From: Anaeromyxobacter terrae
GTDB taxonomy: Bacteria > Myxococcota > Myxococcia > Myxococcales > Anaeromyxobacteraceae
Length of the DNA stretch: 52,539 nt
Direction of reading: 5' to 3'
Assembly: GCF_022690685.1 (NCBI RefSeq)
Contig: NZ_JALCYY010000039.1
Coordinates: 1-52,539 of the forward strand
Shown here: piece after piece, positions 8,372 through 15,929 of the stretch
Numbering within the stretch: the first letter of the stretch is position 1
How the letters are laid out: each line of letters opens with the position of its first letter
Notes under the pieces: generated by a model
Seen by the model: only the letters and a program-made list of their open reading frames with translations
Databases searched by the model: none
Told to the model about the DNA's origin: nothing
Made by a program: the position numbers and the translations under genes

Positions 8372-9819
8372 GGCAACCACCTCTGGAGGGGCTTGAGGAC
8401 GAGCGTCACGAGCCGCTGCCGCCGCAGCGTGAACCGGGCGTTCAGGAGCGCGCCCGTGCGGAGCTTCACGTGCGCCGCCTCCGCCGCCGCGGCGTCCGTG
8501 ATCTCGAGCTCGACGCGGTAGCTCGGGGGGACGTTCCTCTGCTCGTCGCCGAGCGCGTCCCGGATCTCCGCCGGCGAGGCGAGATCGTCGCTGATGCGCG
8601 TCACCCGCGCCCGCACGGTCCCGTACTGCGCGTGCGGGAGCTGGTCGAGCTCGAGCTGGACCTCGTCGCCGGCCTTCGCGAAGGCGCGATCGCGCTCGGC
8701 CAGGAAGGAGACGCCCTGGAGCGGGGAGTCGACGGGGACGAGCTTCGCGACGACCTGCCCGGGCTGGATCACCTCGCCCGGCTTCACGAGGAGCTCGACG
8801 GTCCCGTCGTCGGGAGCCTGGATCACGCTCTGCTGCAGCACGAGCGCGAGCGCGTCGCGCTTGTTCTGGGCGGTCGCCACGAGCTGCTGGCGGTTCCAGA
8901 GCTCCTCCTGGCGCCGGCTCTCCAGCGACGCGAGCTCCTGCCGCGTCTGGTCGAGGGTCTGCTCGGCGGCGGAGAGCTGGCGCTCCGCCTGCGCGAGGCC
9001 GTCGCGCGACTCGGCCACGGCCATCTCGCTCAGGAGCCCCTTCCCGAGCAGCCCGAGGTCCGCCTGGACGCGGCGCGCGTGAAGGGCCGCCGAGCCCTTC
9101 AGGCTCGCGATCTGCTCGCCCATCCGCTGGGCCCGCGCGCGGAGGCTCTCGATCTGCTCCGTGTAGTGGTGGTCCTGCTGCGAGGAGACGGTCGAGTACT
9201 GGGTGCGAACGGCATCGAGCTCGCGGTCGGCCTCGAGGAGCTGCGCCTGGACGGCAGGCGACTCGATCCGGAGGAGCGGGGCGCCGGAGCGCAGGCGATC
9301 GCCGGAGCGCGCCTCCACGCGCGTCACGGTCCCGCCGAGCTGAGCCGTCAGGGCGCGCACGCCCGCCGCGGGGCGGAGGATCCCCCGCCCCCGGCCGGTG
9401 ACCTCGACCTGGCCGACGAACGACGCCGCGAGCGCCGCGACGAGCCCCGCGACCACGATCCACAGCAGCGCCCACGTCCACGGAGGAGACACGCGGACGA
9501 GGCCTCTCCCCTCCTCGTACGCGAGGCGGTGCTTGAGGGCCTCATCGCGAAACAGGCGCGGCGCGGGCTTCGGCTGCTCGACCTCGGGGGCCGGCTCGCG
9601 ATCTCGCCGGGCGACGGTCTGCACGGTCGCGCGCGCTGGCCGCGGGCGGACCTCGACCTCGACGGTCTTCCGCTTCCGGCTTCGCTCCTCCGCCCGCGTC
9701 GTCGCCAGCTCCGCCTGCGACGCCTGGCGGATCGACGCGATGAACGCCGCCCGCCTGCGCGCCCGCGCAGCCTCCGAAACGGTTGCCTGGGCGTTCCTGC
9801 CGGTCCTGACCCCGCTCAC
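8368..9819 (-). CDS. HlyD-family periplasmic adaptor of the type I exporter
   Basis: The 483-aa membrane fusion protein has a long Arg/Ala/Pro-rich cytoplasmic N-terminus, one transmembrane helix (WALLWIVVAGLVAALAASF), a biotinyl-lipoyl-like half (VEVTGRGRGILRP, GGTVTRVEARSGDRL), a long coiled-coil hairpin (about residues 190-350), the second lipoyl half (IQAPDDGTVELLVKPGEV) and a C-terminal beta-barrel region. This is the architecture of adaptors linking a peptidase ABC exporter to TolC. The GTG start at 9819 is preferred because GGGAGG lies about 6 nt upstream. An in-frame start at 10008 would add a Ser/Arg-rich stretch lacking domain character. It is the first gene of the three-gene export operon, divergent from the peptide gene across a 223-bp gap. 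Confidence 0.92.
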   Translation of the reverse strand: MSGVRTGRNAQATVSEAARARRRAAFIASIRQASQAELATTRAEERSRKRKTVEVEVRPRPARATVQTVARRDREPAPEVEQPKPAPRLFRDEALKHRLAYEEGRGLVRVSPPWTWALLWIVVAGLVAALAASFVGQVEVTGRGRGILRPAAGVRALTAQLGGTVTRVEARSGDRLRSGAPLLRIESPAVQAQLLEADRELDAVRTQYSTVSSQQDHHYTEQIESLRARAQRMGEQIASLKGSAALHARRVQADLGLLGKGLLSEMAVAESRDGLAQAERQLSAAEQTLDQTRQELASLESRRQEELWNRQQLVATAQNKRDALALVLQQSVIQAPDDGTVELLVKPGEVIQPGQVVAKLVPVDSPLQGVSFLAERDRAFAKAGDEVQLELDQLPHAQYGTVRARVTRISDDLASPAEIRDALGDEQRNVPPSYRVELEITDAAAAEAAHVKLRTGALLNARFTLRRQRLVTLVLKPLQRWLP

Positions 9820-10042
9820 GGCGACCTCCCGCGAAGGTGGACGGGCGAGGCGCGTCGATCTGACCGGCTGGCGTCGGGGAAGGTGGCTCTCGGGACGGCG
9901 AGACCCGCTCGGGGACGTCAGGTCTCCGCTCGCGGCGAGTCTCTCGGTCGAACGGGCTGAGGGACGGTGAGGACAGGCCGAGCCGAGCCTCCGCCCATCA
10001 CGCAGCAATCACTCGAACGCAGGACCAGGAGAAGACGAAGAC
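9820..10042. promoter_or_regulatory. divergent intergenic region between exporter operon and GG-peptide gene
   Basis: This 223-bp gap separates the GTG of the HlyD gene from the ATG of the peptide precursor, so promoters for both units must lie here or overlap the coding starts. An AGGAG-type ribosome site precedes the peptide ATG at a somewhat long distance (about 11 nt). I could not identify convincing -35/-10 or sigma-54 boxes. Confidence 0.45.
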
Positions 10043-10258
10043 ATGGATCGCAAGCTGATGGTGCTCGGGGACGAGGAGCTGTTCGCGGTGTCGGGCGGTC
10101 ACAAGGGCAAGGGGTACTACCGGAAGCACGTCGAGCAGTCGCTCGACCAGAACCAGAACCAGAGCGTGGACGTCGGGGGCGACGTGATCCTGAAGGGCAA
10201 CGCCAGCCTCACGATCACCTTCGGCGACCAGAGCCAGACCGCGTCCCAGACGGCGTAG
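10043..10258 (+). CDS. double-glycine leader peptide precursor, Q/N-rich core (candidate secreted peptide)
   Basis: The 71-aa precursor has a leader of 19 residues ending LGDEELFAVSGG. Relative to the predicted cut after Gly19 it has Leu at -12, Glu at -8, Leu at -7, Val at -4 and Gly at -2/-1, the classic consensus for C39 peptidases. The 52-residue core has three parts: a basic start (HKGKGYYRKH), a Q/N-rich middle (DQNQNQS at about 35-41) and a beta-prone Thr/Ser/Gln end (VILKGNASLTITF, then QSQTASQTA). It has no Cys, and no lanthipeptide, radical-SAM or other modification enzyme is nearby, so it is likely exported unmodified. Its role is unknown: an antimicrobial, a signal, or an aggregating/adhesive peptide are all possible. 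It is monocistronic and followed by a strong hairpin. Confidence 0.88.
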   Translation: MDRKLMVLGDEELFAVSGGHKGKGYYRKHVEQSLDQNQNQSVDVGGDVILKGNASLTITFGDQSQTASQTA

Positions 10259-10592
10259 TCGCAAGCGGCAGGACGCGAGCCTGGCGCGTCTCGTCTCCTC
10301 CAGGCACGGAATCGCCGACCTCGCGCTCGGCCGCACGCGGCACCGGTGCGGTCGAGCCGAGGTCGGCGTTCCGCGATACGGTCGAGCCGCGGATGGAGTC
10401 GCGCGCTGCGCCGGAACGAGCTCGTGTCGCGGCGGCGCCGGAACGCGATGTCCGACGTGCGCCGTCGAGGGACGTCCTGGTCACGGGGCGAGGCCGAGCG
10501 TGGTCCCGGTCGAGCGACCTCGCGCTCCCGGCGCCAGATGTCCGACGAGGCGTCCGCACCCCCGCTCCCTTCGCCCGGGAGCGGCGTCTCTC
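10259..10592. other. intergenic region, GG-peptide to sigma factor
   Basis: About 330 bp without a convincing gene. It contains the hairpin listed at 10313-10368 and otherwise Arg/Ser-coding-type GC-rich sequence whose frames show no domain. The promoter of the sigma-factor gene should lie in its right half. Confidence 0.5.
10313..10368 (+). terminator. long imperfect hairpin downstream of GG-peptide gene
   Basis: Bases 10313-10323 pair perfectly with 10358-10368 (11 bp). After a one-base bulge at 10324, bases 10325-10336 pair with 10346-10357 with a single C/T mismatch, giving about 23 paired positions and a 9-nt loop. It begins 54 nt after the peptide stop and is followed by only two T residues. 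It is probably a terminator or 3'-stabilising structure that keeps the peptide transcript separate from the sigma-factor gene. Confidence 0.7.
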
Positions 10593-11243
10593 GTGGAGCG
10601 CCACCTTCACGCCGTGGCCGCGCGCCGGCCGGCCCGGTACTTCCACGTCGTGGAACACGAGCGCCCCACGCCAGCGTCCGTTCAGCAGTCCGTCCAGCAG
10701 CACATCGACGCCGGGGACACGTCGGCGGCGGCGACCGAGGCGCTGCGCGCGCTCGGCCCCGAGATCCTCCGGTTCCTCCGCTCCGTGCTCCGCGACGAGG
10801 AGGACGCCGCCGACGCCTTCTCGCACTTCGCGGAGCGCCTGTGGCGCGGGCTCTCGAGCTTCCGGGGTCAGTCCTCCCTCCGCACGTGGGCCTTTCGCAT
10901 CGCCTGGAACTCCGCCCTGACCCTCCGGAACGACGCGTGGCACCGCAAGGGCCGGCGCTTCGCCACCGGCGAGGCGTCCGCGCTCGCCGAGGAGATCCGC
11001 ACGAAGACCGTCGTGCGCGTCGCGCGCCAGAAGGATGCCTTCGACAAGCTGCGCCAGGCGCTCTCGGCCGAGGACCAGTCCCTGCTCGCGCTGCGGCTCG
11101 ATCGCGGCTTCTCGTGGGAGGAGACCGCCGAGATCCTGTCCGCCGGAGGCGAGCCCGTGCAGGCCCTCACGCTCATGAAGCGCTTCGAGCGGATCAAGAA
11201 GCGCCTCGCGGAGATGGTCAGGAAGCAGGCGGAGGAGGAATAG
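10593..11243 (+). CDS. sigma-70 family (ECF-like) RNA polymerase sigma factor
   Basis: About 216 aa from the GTG at 10593, which has GGGAG 11 nt upstream. Region 2 is visible around EILRFLRSVLRDEEDAADAF and the LRTWAFRIAWNSAL helix (promoter -10 recognition and core binding). Region 4 is around LSAEDQSLLALRLDRGFSWEETAEIL, followed by a basic helix ending KKRLAEMVRKQAEEE. There is no region 1.1 or 3, as in ECF-type factors. A shorter GTG start (10650) would also retain both regions. No anti-sigma gene is adjacent. The convergent neighbour is a heme-containing membrane sensor 30 nt away, which may or may not be functionally related. Whether it controls the exporter/peptide genes cannot be told from sequence alone. 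Confidence 0.85.
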   Translation: MERHLHAVAARRPARYFHVVEHERPTPASVQQSVQQHIDAGDTSAAATEALRALGPEILRFLRSVLRDEEDAADAFSHFAERLWRGLSSFRGQSSLRTWAFRIAWNSALTLRNDAWHRKGRRFATGEASALAEEIRTKTVVRVARQKDAFDKLRQALSAEDQSLLALRLDRGFSWEETAEILSAGGEPVQALTLMKRFERIKKRLAEMVRKQAEEE

Positions 11244-11273
11244 GCACCTCGCCCCACCCCAGCGAACGACGTG

Positions 11274-12248
11274 TCACTCCTCGTCCCGCTCGGGCGGCGG
11301 CTCGGGCTCGTCCTCGAGCATCTTCATCGCGGCGACGACGCTGCGGTGCATGCGGTTGAACGCTGCGGCGAGGATCGAGATCTCGTCCTTGCCGCGCACC
11401 GGCAGCTCCGGGACGTCCAGCTGACCCCGGCTGATCTCGTCGGCGCGGGTCGCGAAGCGGCTCACCGGCCGGATGACCGTCACGTACAGCAGCACGTCGA
11501 GGACGAGCAGGGTGAGGAAGCCCACGGCGACGAGCGAGACGATGAGTCGCTGGAAGGCGTGGTTCGCCATCTGGACGGGGACGGAGACCGGCACCGAGAT
11601 GATCTGCGCCGCCACCACGTCCCCCTCCTTCCAGCCGAAGCCGTTGTTCGGCCCGTAGAGCTGGATCATCTCCTTCGGCGCGGCGGTGGGGATCGAGTGG
11701 CACTCCATGCAGTCCGACTGGGCGCGCAAGGGCTTCGCCAGGTAGAGCGCGCGACCGAGCGGGGTCTCCCGCTCGCCGTCGAAGAGCGCCAGCTCGGGAC
11801 GGTTCCGGAAGTTCTTGATGAGATCCTCCTCCCAGTCGAGCGCGCGGTTGCGCGGGTTCGTCGGGTTGAGGGTCGCCTCCTTGTACAGGTAGTCCGGGTA
11901 CTTCTTCCGGAGCTCCATGAACATCTCCGTCGCCGAGTACGCGGGGACGGTCTGCGGGCGGAACACCCGCTTCGCGGCGAAGCCCCGCTTGGCGCAGAGC
12001 TCGCGGAAGACGTCGTCGGTGTGATCGGCCGTCGCGCTCTGCGTGAAGCTGTCGTTGATCGCGGGCTTCACCTGCTTGATGGTGTAGCTCCGCATCGCGA
12101 GCGCGGTGTCCATCATCAGCTGGGCGTTGTGGAGGACCTGATCGCGCGCGTTTCGCTGCAGCAGGCCGTAGAACAGGTAGGCGGCCGCGCCGAGGCCGAT
12201 GCCGAACACCACGACGAAGATCAGGCTGAACTTCGCGAGCAGTCGCAT
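11274..12248 (-). CDS. membrane sensor: DUF3365/Tll0287-like domain with c-type heme motif and HAMP, no output domain
   Basis: The 324-aa protein has a transmembrane helix at about 8-28 and a periplasmic DUF3365/Tll0287-like sensor domain (about 35-225). That domain includes SDCMECHSIP, a single CxxCH heme c site at residues 180-184. A second transmembrane helix lies at about 235-258, followed by a HAMP domain (about 258-310, RPVSRFATRADEISRGQ) and an acidic tail. A very strong GGGGAGGGGGA ribosome site directly precedes the ATG. Related proteins often continue into a histidine kinase or methyl-accepting module; here the reading frame ends after HAMP, so it must signal through a partner. The heme suggests redox or gas sensing. 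It converges on the sigma-factor gene and diverges from a CpoB-like lipoprotein gene. Confidence 0.85.
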   Translation of the reverse strand: MRLLAKFSLIFVVVFGIGLGAAAYLFYGLLQRNARDQVLHNAQLMMDTALAMRSYTIKQVKPAINDSFTQSATADHTDDVFRELCAKRGFAAKRVFRPQTVPAYSATEMFMELRKKYPDYLYKEATLNPTNPRNRALDWEEDLIKNFRNRPELALFDGERETPLGRALYLAKPLRAQSDCMECHSIPTAAPKEMIQLYGPNNGFGWKEGDVVAAQIISVPVSVPVQMANHAFQRLIVSLVAVGFLTLLVLDVLLYVTVIRPVSRFATRADEISRGQLDVPELPVRGKDEISILAAAFNRMHRSVVAAMKMLEDEPEPPPERDEE

Positions 12249-12482
12249 TCCCCCTCCCGATCGAGCGCGACGCCCGGCTGCCACCCGGGCGCAGGTGGCG
12301 CGACGGTGGCGCCAGCGGGTCCACGCCGGCTGGAACGGTCGGATGGATTTCCCTCCCCGGAGGACCGGACAGCGCTCTCTTGGGGCGCGCTCGTCTTGCG
12401 CGACGCCGGGGAGGTCGGGGCGTCGCAACGTACGGAGCACGAATGATTCGAGTCCCCGTGGGAAGGGGACGAGGGAGGGACA

Positions 12483-13406
12483 ATGCTTCTCCCCCGTGCT
12501 CGAGCGCCCGGCGGATCGCGCGGTGAGTCGACGACGTTCCGCCGGCGGGGCGAGGTCGTCGCGCTCGCCTTGCTCCTCGGCGCCTGCTGGTACCCGAAGG
12601 AACGCGGCGCGCGTCTGGAACAACGCGTCGACCGCATCGAGGGAGAGGCCCCGGCGCCGGGGCAGACCGGCGCGGAAGCCGCGGCGATCGAGGCGCAGTC
12701 CCGGCGCGTCGACGTGATGCTGGCGGAGGTGAAGACCAGGCTCGAGGCGCTCGAGGCGCGCGAGGCCGCGAGCAAAGCCGGAGCCAAGCCCTCGCCTCCG
12801 GAGAGTGAGCTCGCCGAGGAGCTGAAGCGCCTGCGCGGGATGCTCGAGCAGCAAGCGCAGCGGCTCGATGCGGTGGAGAAGACGCTCGCCCAGGCGCCGC
12901 GCGGCGCCGGGGAGCGAGTGGCCGAGCCGAGGCACGTCGCGCCGCAGAAGCCGCAGAAGCCCGCGATGCGGGAGGTCCCGCAGGTCCCGCAGGCTGCTCC
13001 GGGCAAGACGGACTACCTCGCCCTCGGGCGTGAGCAGGAGCTGAAGGGCGAGAAGACCGTCGCGCGCGAGCTCTACGAGCAGTACGCCACCGAGTTCCCG
13101 TCCGACCCGTCCACCGCCGAGGCCCGCTTCCGCCTGGGCGAGCTGGCGTTCGGCGAGCGCCGATACCGCGACGCCATCGTCGAGTTCGGGAAGGTCGCGC
13201 GAGAGTTCCCCCGCTCGGAGCGGGCGCCCGAGGCGCTCCTCCGGACAGCCGACTCGATGCTCCAGCTCGACCTGAAGGACGACGCCGCGACCCTGCTGGT
13301 CGAGATCCCGCGGCGATACCCAGGGACGCCGGCGGCGGCCCGCGCCAAGAAGCTCCTCGCCGAGCTCCCGAAGGCGAGCGCGGCCGCAGGCAAGCCGAGC
13401 GACTGA
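12483..13406 (+). CDS. CpoB/YbgF-like TPR lipoprotein
   Basis: The 307-aa protein has an N-terminal export signal with a lipobox (ALLLGACWY, Cys35), making it a predicted lipoprotein. A coiled coil follows (about 40-135, with heptads such as LEQRVDRIEG and MLAEVKTRLEALEARE). After a Pro/Gln-rich linker comes a C-terminal TPR array (about 175-290: DYLALGREQELKGEKTVARELYEQY, then two similar repeats). This coiled-coil-plus-TPR layout matches CpoB/YbgF of the Tol-Pal system, which coordinates outer membrane constriction with peptidoglycan synthesis. No tol-pal genes are adjacent, so a more general periplasmic scaffold role is also possible. A good GAGGGAGGGA ribosome site supports the ATG. Confidence 0.82.
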   Translation: MLLPRARAPGGSRGESTTFRRRGEVVALALLLGACWYPKERGARLEQRVDRIEGEAPAPGQTGAEAAAIEAQSRRVDVMLAEVKTRLEALEAREAASKAGAKPSPPESELAEELKRLRGMLEQQAQRLDAVEKTLAQAPRGAGERVAEPRHVAPQKPQKPAMREVPQVPQAAPGKTDYLALGREQELKGEKTVARELYEQYATEFPSDPSTAEARFRLGELAFGERRYRDAIVEFGKVAREFPRSERAPEALLRTADSMLQLDLKDDAATLLVEIPRRYPGTPAAARAKKLLAELPKASAAAGKPSD

Positions 13407-13549
13407 ACGGGCTGTGCACGCCCGGCGGACGTCACCCCGGCCGCCGGGTCCCCCGTCCGCGATCCCCGACGAGCACGGAACGGTGCCGCCACCTCGCGCC
13501 GGAGCGTCAGCTTCGGCCGCGCGTCCGGTCCTACGGGCAGGAGGACGGT

Positions 13550-13699
13550 ATGCGCGGCGTGATCACTGGCAAGGACGTGTTCCGGCACTCACTCACGATC
13601 GTTCGGCTCTACGGCGCCCGCTGCTACCTGCGCTGCCTGCGCGCGAGCCTCAGCTCGAAGCCGAGCACCTTCCTCGAGGTGGTCTTCGCGAACGGCTAG
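13550..13699 (+). CDS. 49-aa orphan protein with strong ribosome binding site
   Basis: The ORF starts MRGVITGKDVFRHSLTIVR and ends EVVFANG. It is basic (pI high by inspection) with two Cys (ARCYLRCL) but no CxxC. It is preceded by an excellent AGGAGG six bases before the ATG, the best Shine-Dalgarno in this part of the window, so I accept it as real. The middle could form one amphipathic helix. I do not recognise a family. It sits alone between a CpoB-like gene and a Ser/Thr kinase, on the same strand as both. Confidence 0.65.
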   Translation: MRGVITGKDVFRHSLTIVRLYGARCYLRCLRASLSSKPSTFLEVVFANG

Positions 13700-13918
13700 C
13701 GGGCCCGGTGACCGGCCGCGCCGCCCCGGCGACCGGGGATGCGGCCGGAGGACGCGCGCTCGCTCCCGGAGCGGGGCGGCCGCACCGACCGGAGAGGGGG
13801 CCGAGCTCGGGGTGACCCCATCGTCCCGTCCCGTGCACCGAGCTCGCCGTGGAACGGGTCACGGCCGACCGAAGCGAGGGGCGTGATCGCGGCCGAGGCC
13901 TTATGTAGACGCATTGCG

Positions 13919-15583
13919 ATGTCGACCTGCCCGACGTGCAGTGAAGAGGGGAGCCCGGGCGCGCTCTTCTGCGGATCGTGCGGGTCGCGCCTCGTCGCGG
14001 GTCCTTCGAGCCAGTCGCCGGTCGATCCTTTCGTCGGGCAGACGCTCAGCGGCAGGTACCTGATCCAGCAGAAGATCGGCAGCGGCGGGATGGGCGACGT
14101 CTACAAGGCCATCCACAGCCAGCTGGAGTCGCCGGTCGCCCTCAAGATCGTGAAGCCGGCGCTGATCGCGCACTCGGCCATGGTCCACCGGTTCCAGCGG
14201 GAGGCGCGCGCCGCGTCGAGGCTGCACCACCCGAACGTCGTGGCGGTGACCGACTTCGGGCAGTCGGAGGCCGGGGTGCTCTTCATGGTCATGGAGTACG
14301 TGGCCGGGAAGAGCCTCGCGCAGGTCATCGCGGACGACGCGCCGCTCACCGAGCGCCGCGTCGTGCACATCGGCGCGCAGATCCTGTCCGCGCTCGCGGA
14401 GGCTCACGCCAACCACATCCTCCACCGAGACCTCAAGCCCGAGAACGTCATGATCGAGCGGCGGCGCGACGTCCTCGACTCGGTCAAGGTCCTCGACTTC
14501 GGCATCGCGAAGATGCTCGCGGTGGGGGCGGGCGCGTCCACGCTCACGCAGGCGGGCCTCGTGTGCGGGACACCGGGCTACATGAGCCCAGAGCAGCTGC
14601 GGGGCGGCGACGTGGACGCGAGGAGCGATCTCTTCTCCCTCGGCGTCGTGCTCTACGAGATGCTGACGCACAAGCTGCCGTTCGACGCGCAGACGCCCAT
14701 GGACATGCTGCACAGGCAGCTCTCGGAGCCCATCCCGCCGCCGAGCCAGCGCAGGGGGCGGCCGGTGTCGCCCGACCTCGAGTCGCTCGTGGTGCGCGCG
14801 CTGTCGGCCGCCCGCGAGGAGCGCCCGGAGAGCGCCGAGGAGATGCGCGAGGAGCTCCTCGGCGCGGCGCTCTCGCTGGCGGAGGACGACGACATGGAGC
14901 AGGGGCTCGCGACGGAGGTCCTTCCCCGTGGGGACCCGTCGCGACCGGAGGCGACCCCTCGGCGCTCCACGCCCCCGCGGTCGGGAGCGGCGCCCGCGCG
15001 GGCATCACCGCCGCCTGCGAGCACGCGGGAGATCCTTCCGGAGGGGCGGAAGACGACCCCGCGCGCCGAGCGAACCCGCTCCCGGCCCACGGTCCCGCGC
15101 CGCGACAGCGCCAGCGAGGCGGCGGCGGGGAAGACGGCCTCGTTCGCGAAGCGCGTCGAGGATCGCATCGCGCCGCTCCTCGGCCCCGTGGCGCCCTACC
15201 TCGTGAAGAAGGTCGGCCTCGGAGCGGCGACGCCTCACGACTTCTGCCAGCAGCTCGCGGGGTACCTCCCGTCGGACGAGGATCGGAGGTCCTTCCTCGC
15301 CTGGTGCAGCGCCGAGCTGCACGTGGCGCCGGCGCGCGAGCGGCCGCCCACCCAGGCGCCCGCGACGACGCCCGCGGCCGCCTGGGATCCCGCCGTCCTC
15401 GCGCGCGCACGGCGCGATCTGGCGGCCTACCTCGGCCCGCTCGCACGGATCGTCGTCGGGCGGGTGTGCACCCGCGCCCGCGATCAGCGCGAGCTGTACG
15501 AGCTCCTCGCGCTCGAGATCCCGAGCGAGGCCGACCGCGAAGCCTTCAGACGGCTGACGCCGCGGGACGCCCGCGGCGCGTAG
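13919..15583 (+). CDS. Ser/Thr protein kinase with N-terminal zinc ribbon and duplicated C-terminal domain
   Basis: The 554-aa protein starts at MSTCPTC. Cys4, Cys7, Cys18 and Cys21 form a zinc-ribbon-like knuckle. The kinase domain (about 45-310) has GSGGMGDVY, the Lys of VALKIV, HRDLKPENV, VLDFGIAK and GYMSPEQ, so it should be catalytically active. A Pro/Thr/Arg-rich linker (about 325-395) contains potential phosphorylation sites. Two copies of a ~60-residue helical unit end the protein: IAPLLGPVAPYLVKK...FCQQLAGYLPSDEDRR and LAAYLGPLARIVVGR...LYELLALEIPSEADRE. The unit resembles the DUF8082-type repeat seen in myxobacterial signalling proteins, and it may mediate oligomerisation or partner binding. 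There is no transmembrane segment, so it is probably cytoplasmic. Confidence 0.9.
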   Translation: MSTCPTCSEEGSPGALFCGSCGSRLVAGPSSQSPVDPFVGQTLSGRYLIQQKIGSGGMGDVYKAIHSQLESPVALKIVKPALIAHSAMVHRFQREARAASRLHHPNVVAVTDFGQSEAGVLFMVMEYVAGKSLAQVIADDAPLTERRVVHIGAQILSALAEAHANHILHRDLKPENVMIERRRDVLDSVKVLDFGIAKMLAVGAGASTLTQAGLVCGTPGYMSPEQLRGGDVDARSDLFSLGVVLYEMLTHKLPFDAQTPMDMLHRQLSEPIPPPSQRRGRPVSPDLESLVVRALSAAREERPESAEEMREELLGAALSLAEDDDMEQGLATEVLPRGDPSRPEATPRRSTPPRSGAAPARASPPPASTREILPEGRKTTPRAERTRSRPTVPRRDSASEAAAGKTASFAKRVEDRIAPLLGPVAPYLVKKVGLGAATPHDFCQQLAGYLPSDEDRRSFLAWCSAELHVAPARERPPTQAPATTPAAAWDPAVLARARRDLAAYLGPLARIVVGRVCTRARDQRELYELLALEIPSEADREAFRRLTPRDARGA

Positions 15584-15616
15584 GCACGCGCGACGCGCCG
15601 CGAGACGTCACGTCGA

Positions 15617-15814
15617 TCACAGCCCGGCGCCCGGCTCGCCCGCGCCCTTCGGCATGCGGTCGCCTCCGACGCCGTAGTCGTCGCTCGCCTCCCGCCTGGG
15701 CACCTTCTCCTCGTGCTCGTCGCGCCGAGGAGCCGGTGCCTTCTCCGTCGTGCTGGCGGGCTTCGCCGGAGCATTCGTCCGGGCGCGCGGTCGCTCTCCG
15801 TATTCGTTCGTCAT
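15617..15814 (-). CDS. small hydrophilic protein, 65 aa
   Basis: Starts MTNEYGERPRARTNAPAKP. It is highly charged and rich in Ala/Pro/Arg/Glu, lacking hydrophobic segments and probably disordered. A GGAGGT ribosome site lies 8 nt before the ATG. It converges on the kinase gene and lies downstream of the large membrane protein gene in the same orientation, with 115 bp between them. No family recognised. Confidence 0.55.
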   Translation of the reverse strand: MTNEYGERPRARTNAPAKPASTTEKAPAPRRDEHEEKVPRREASDDYGVGGDRMPKGAGEPGAGL

Positions 15815-15929
15815 GTGCGGCACCTCCGCGCATGACGATGAGGACGCCGGCACCGGAGGGAAGGTGCCGAGGCATCCGACGACGCGGGGATGAGCGCCCA
15901 GCCTGCCGCCGAGCCGGGCCCTTCCCTCG

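Noticed and set aside
6056-8521. 821-aa plus-strand open frame antisense to the C39 exporter
   Set aside because: Same shadow effect; the minus strand carries the full C39 and ABC signatures.
12483-13406. Complete Tol-Pal operon
   Set aside because: Only the CpoB-like gene is present; no tolQ, tolR, tolB or pal in the window.
15848-15869. 7-bp hairpin as terminator of the MFS/spermidine-synthase-like gene
   Set aside because: Short stem, no T-tract, 60 nt from the stop and overlapping the start region of the neighbouring small gene; too weak to call.
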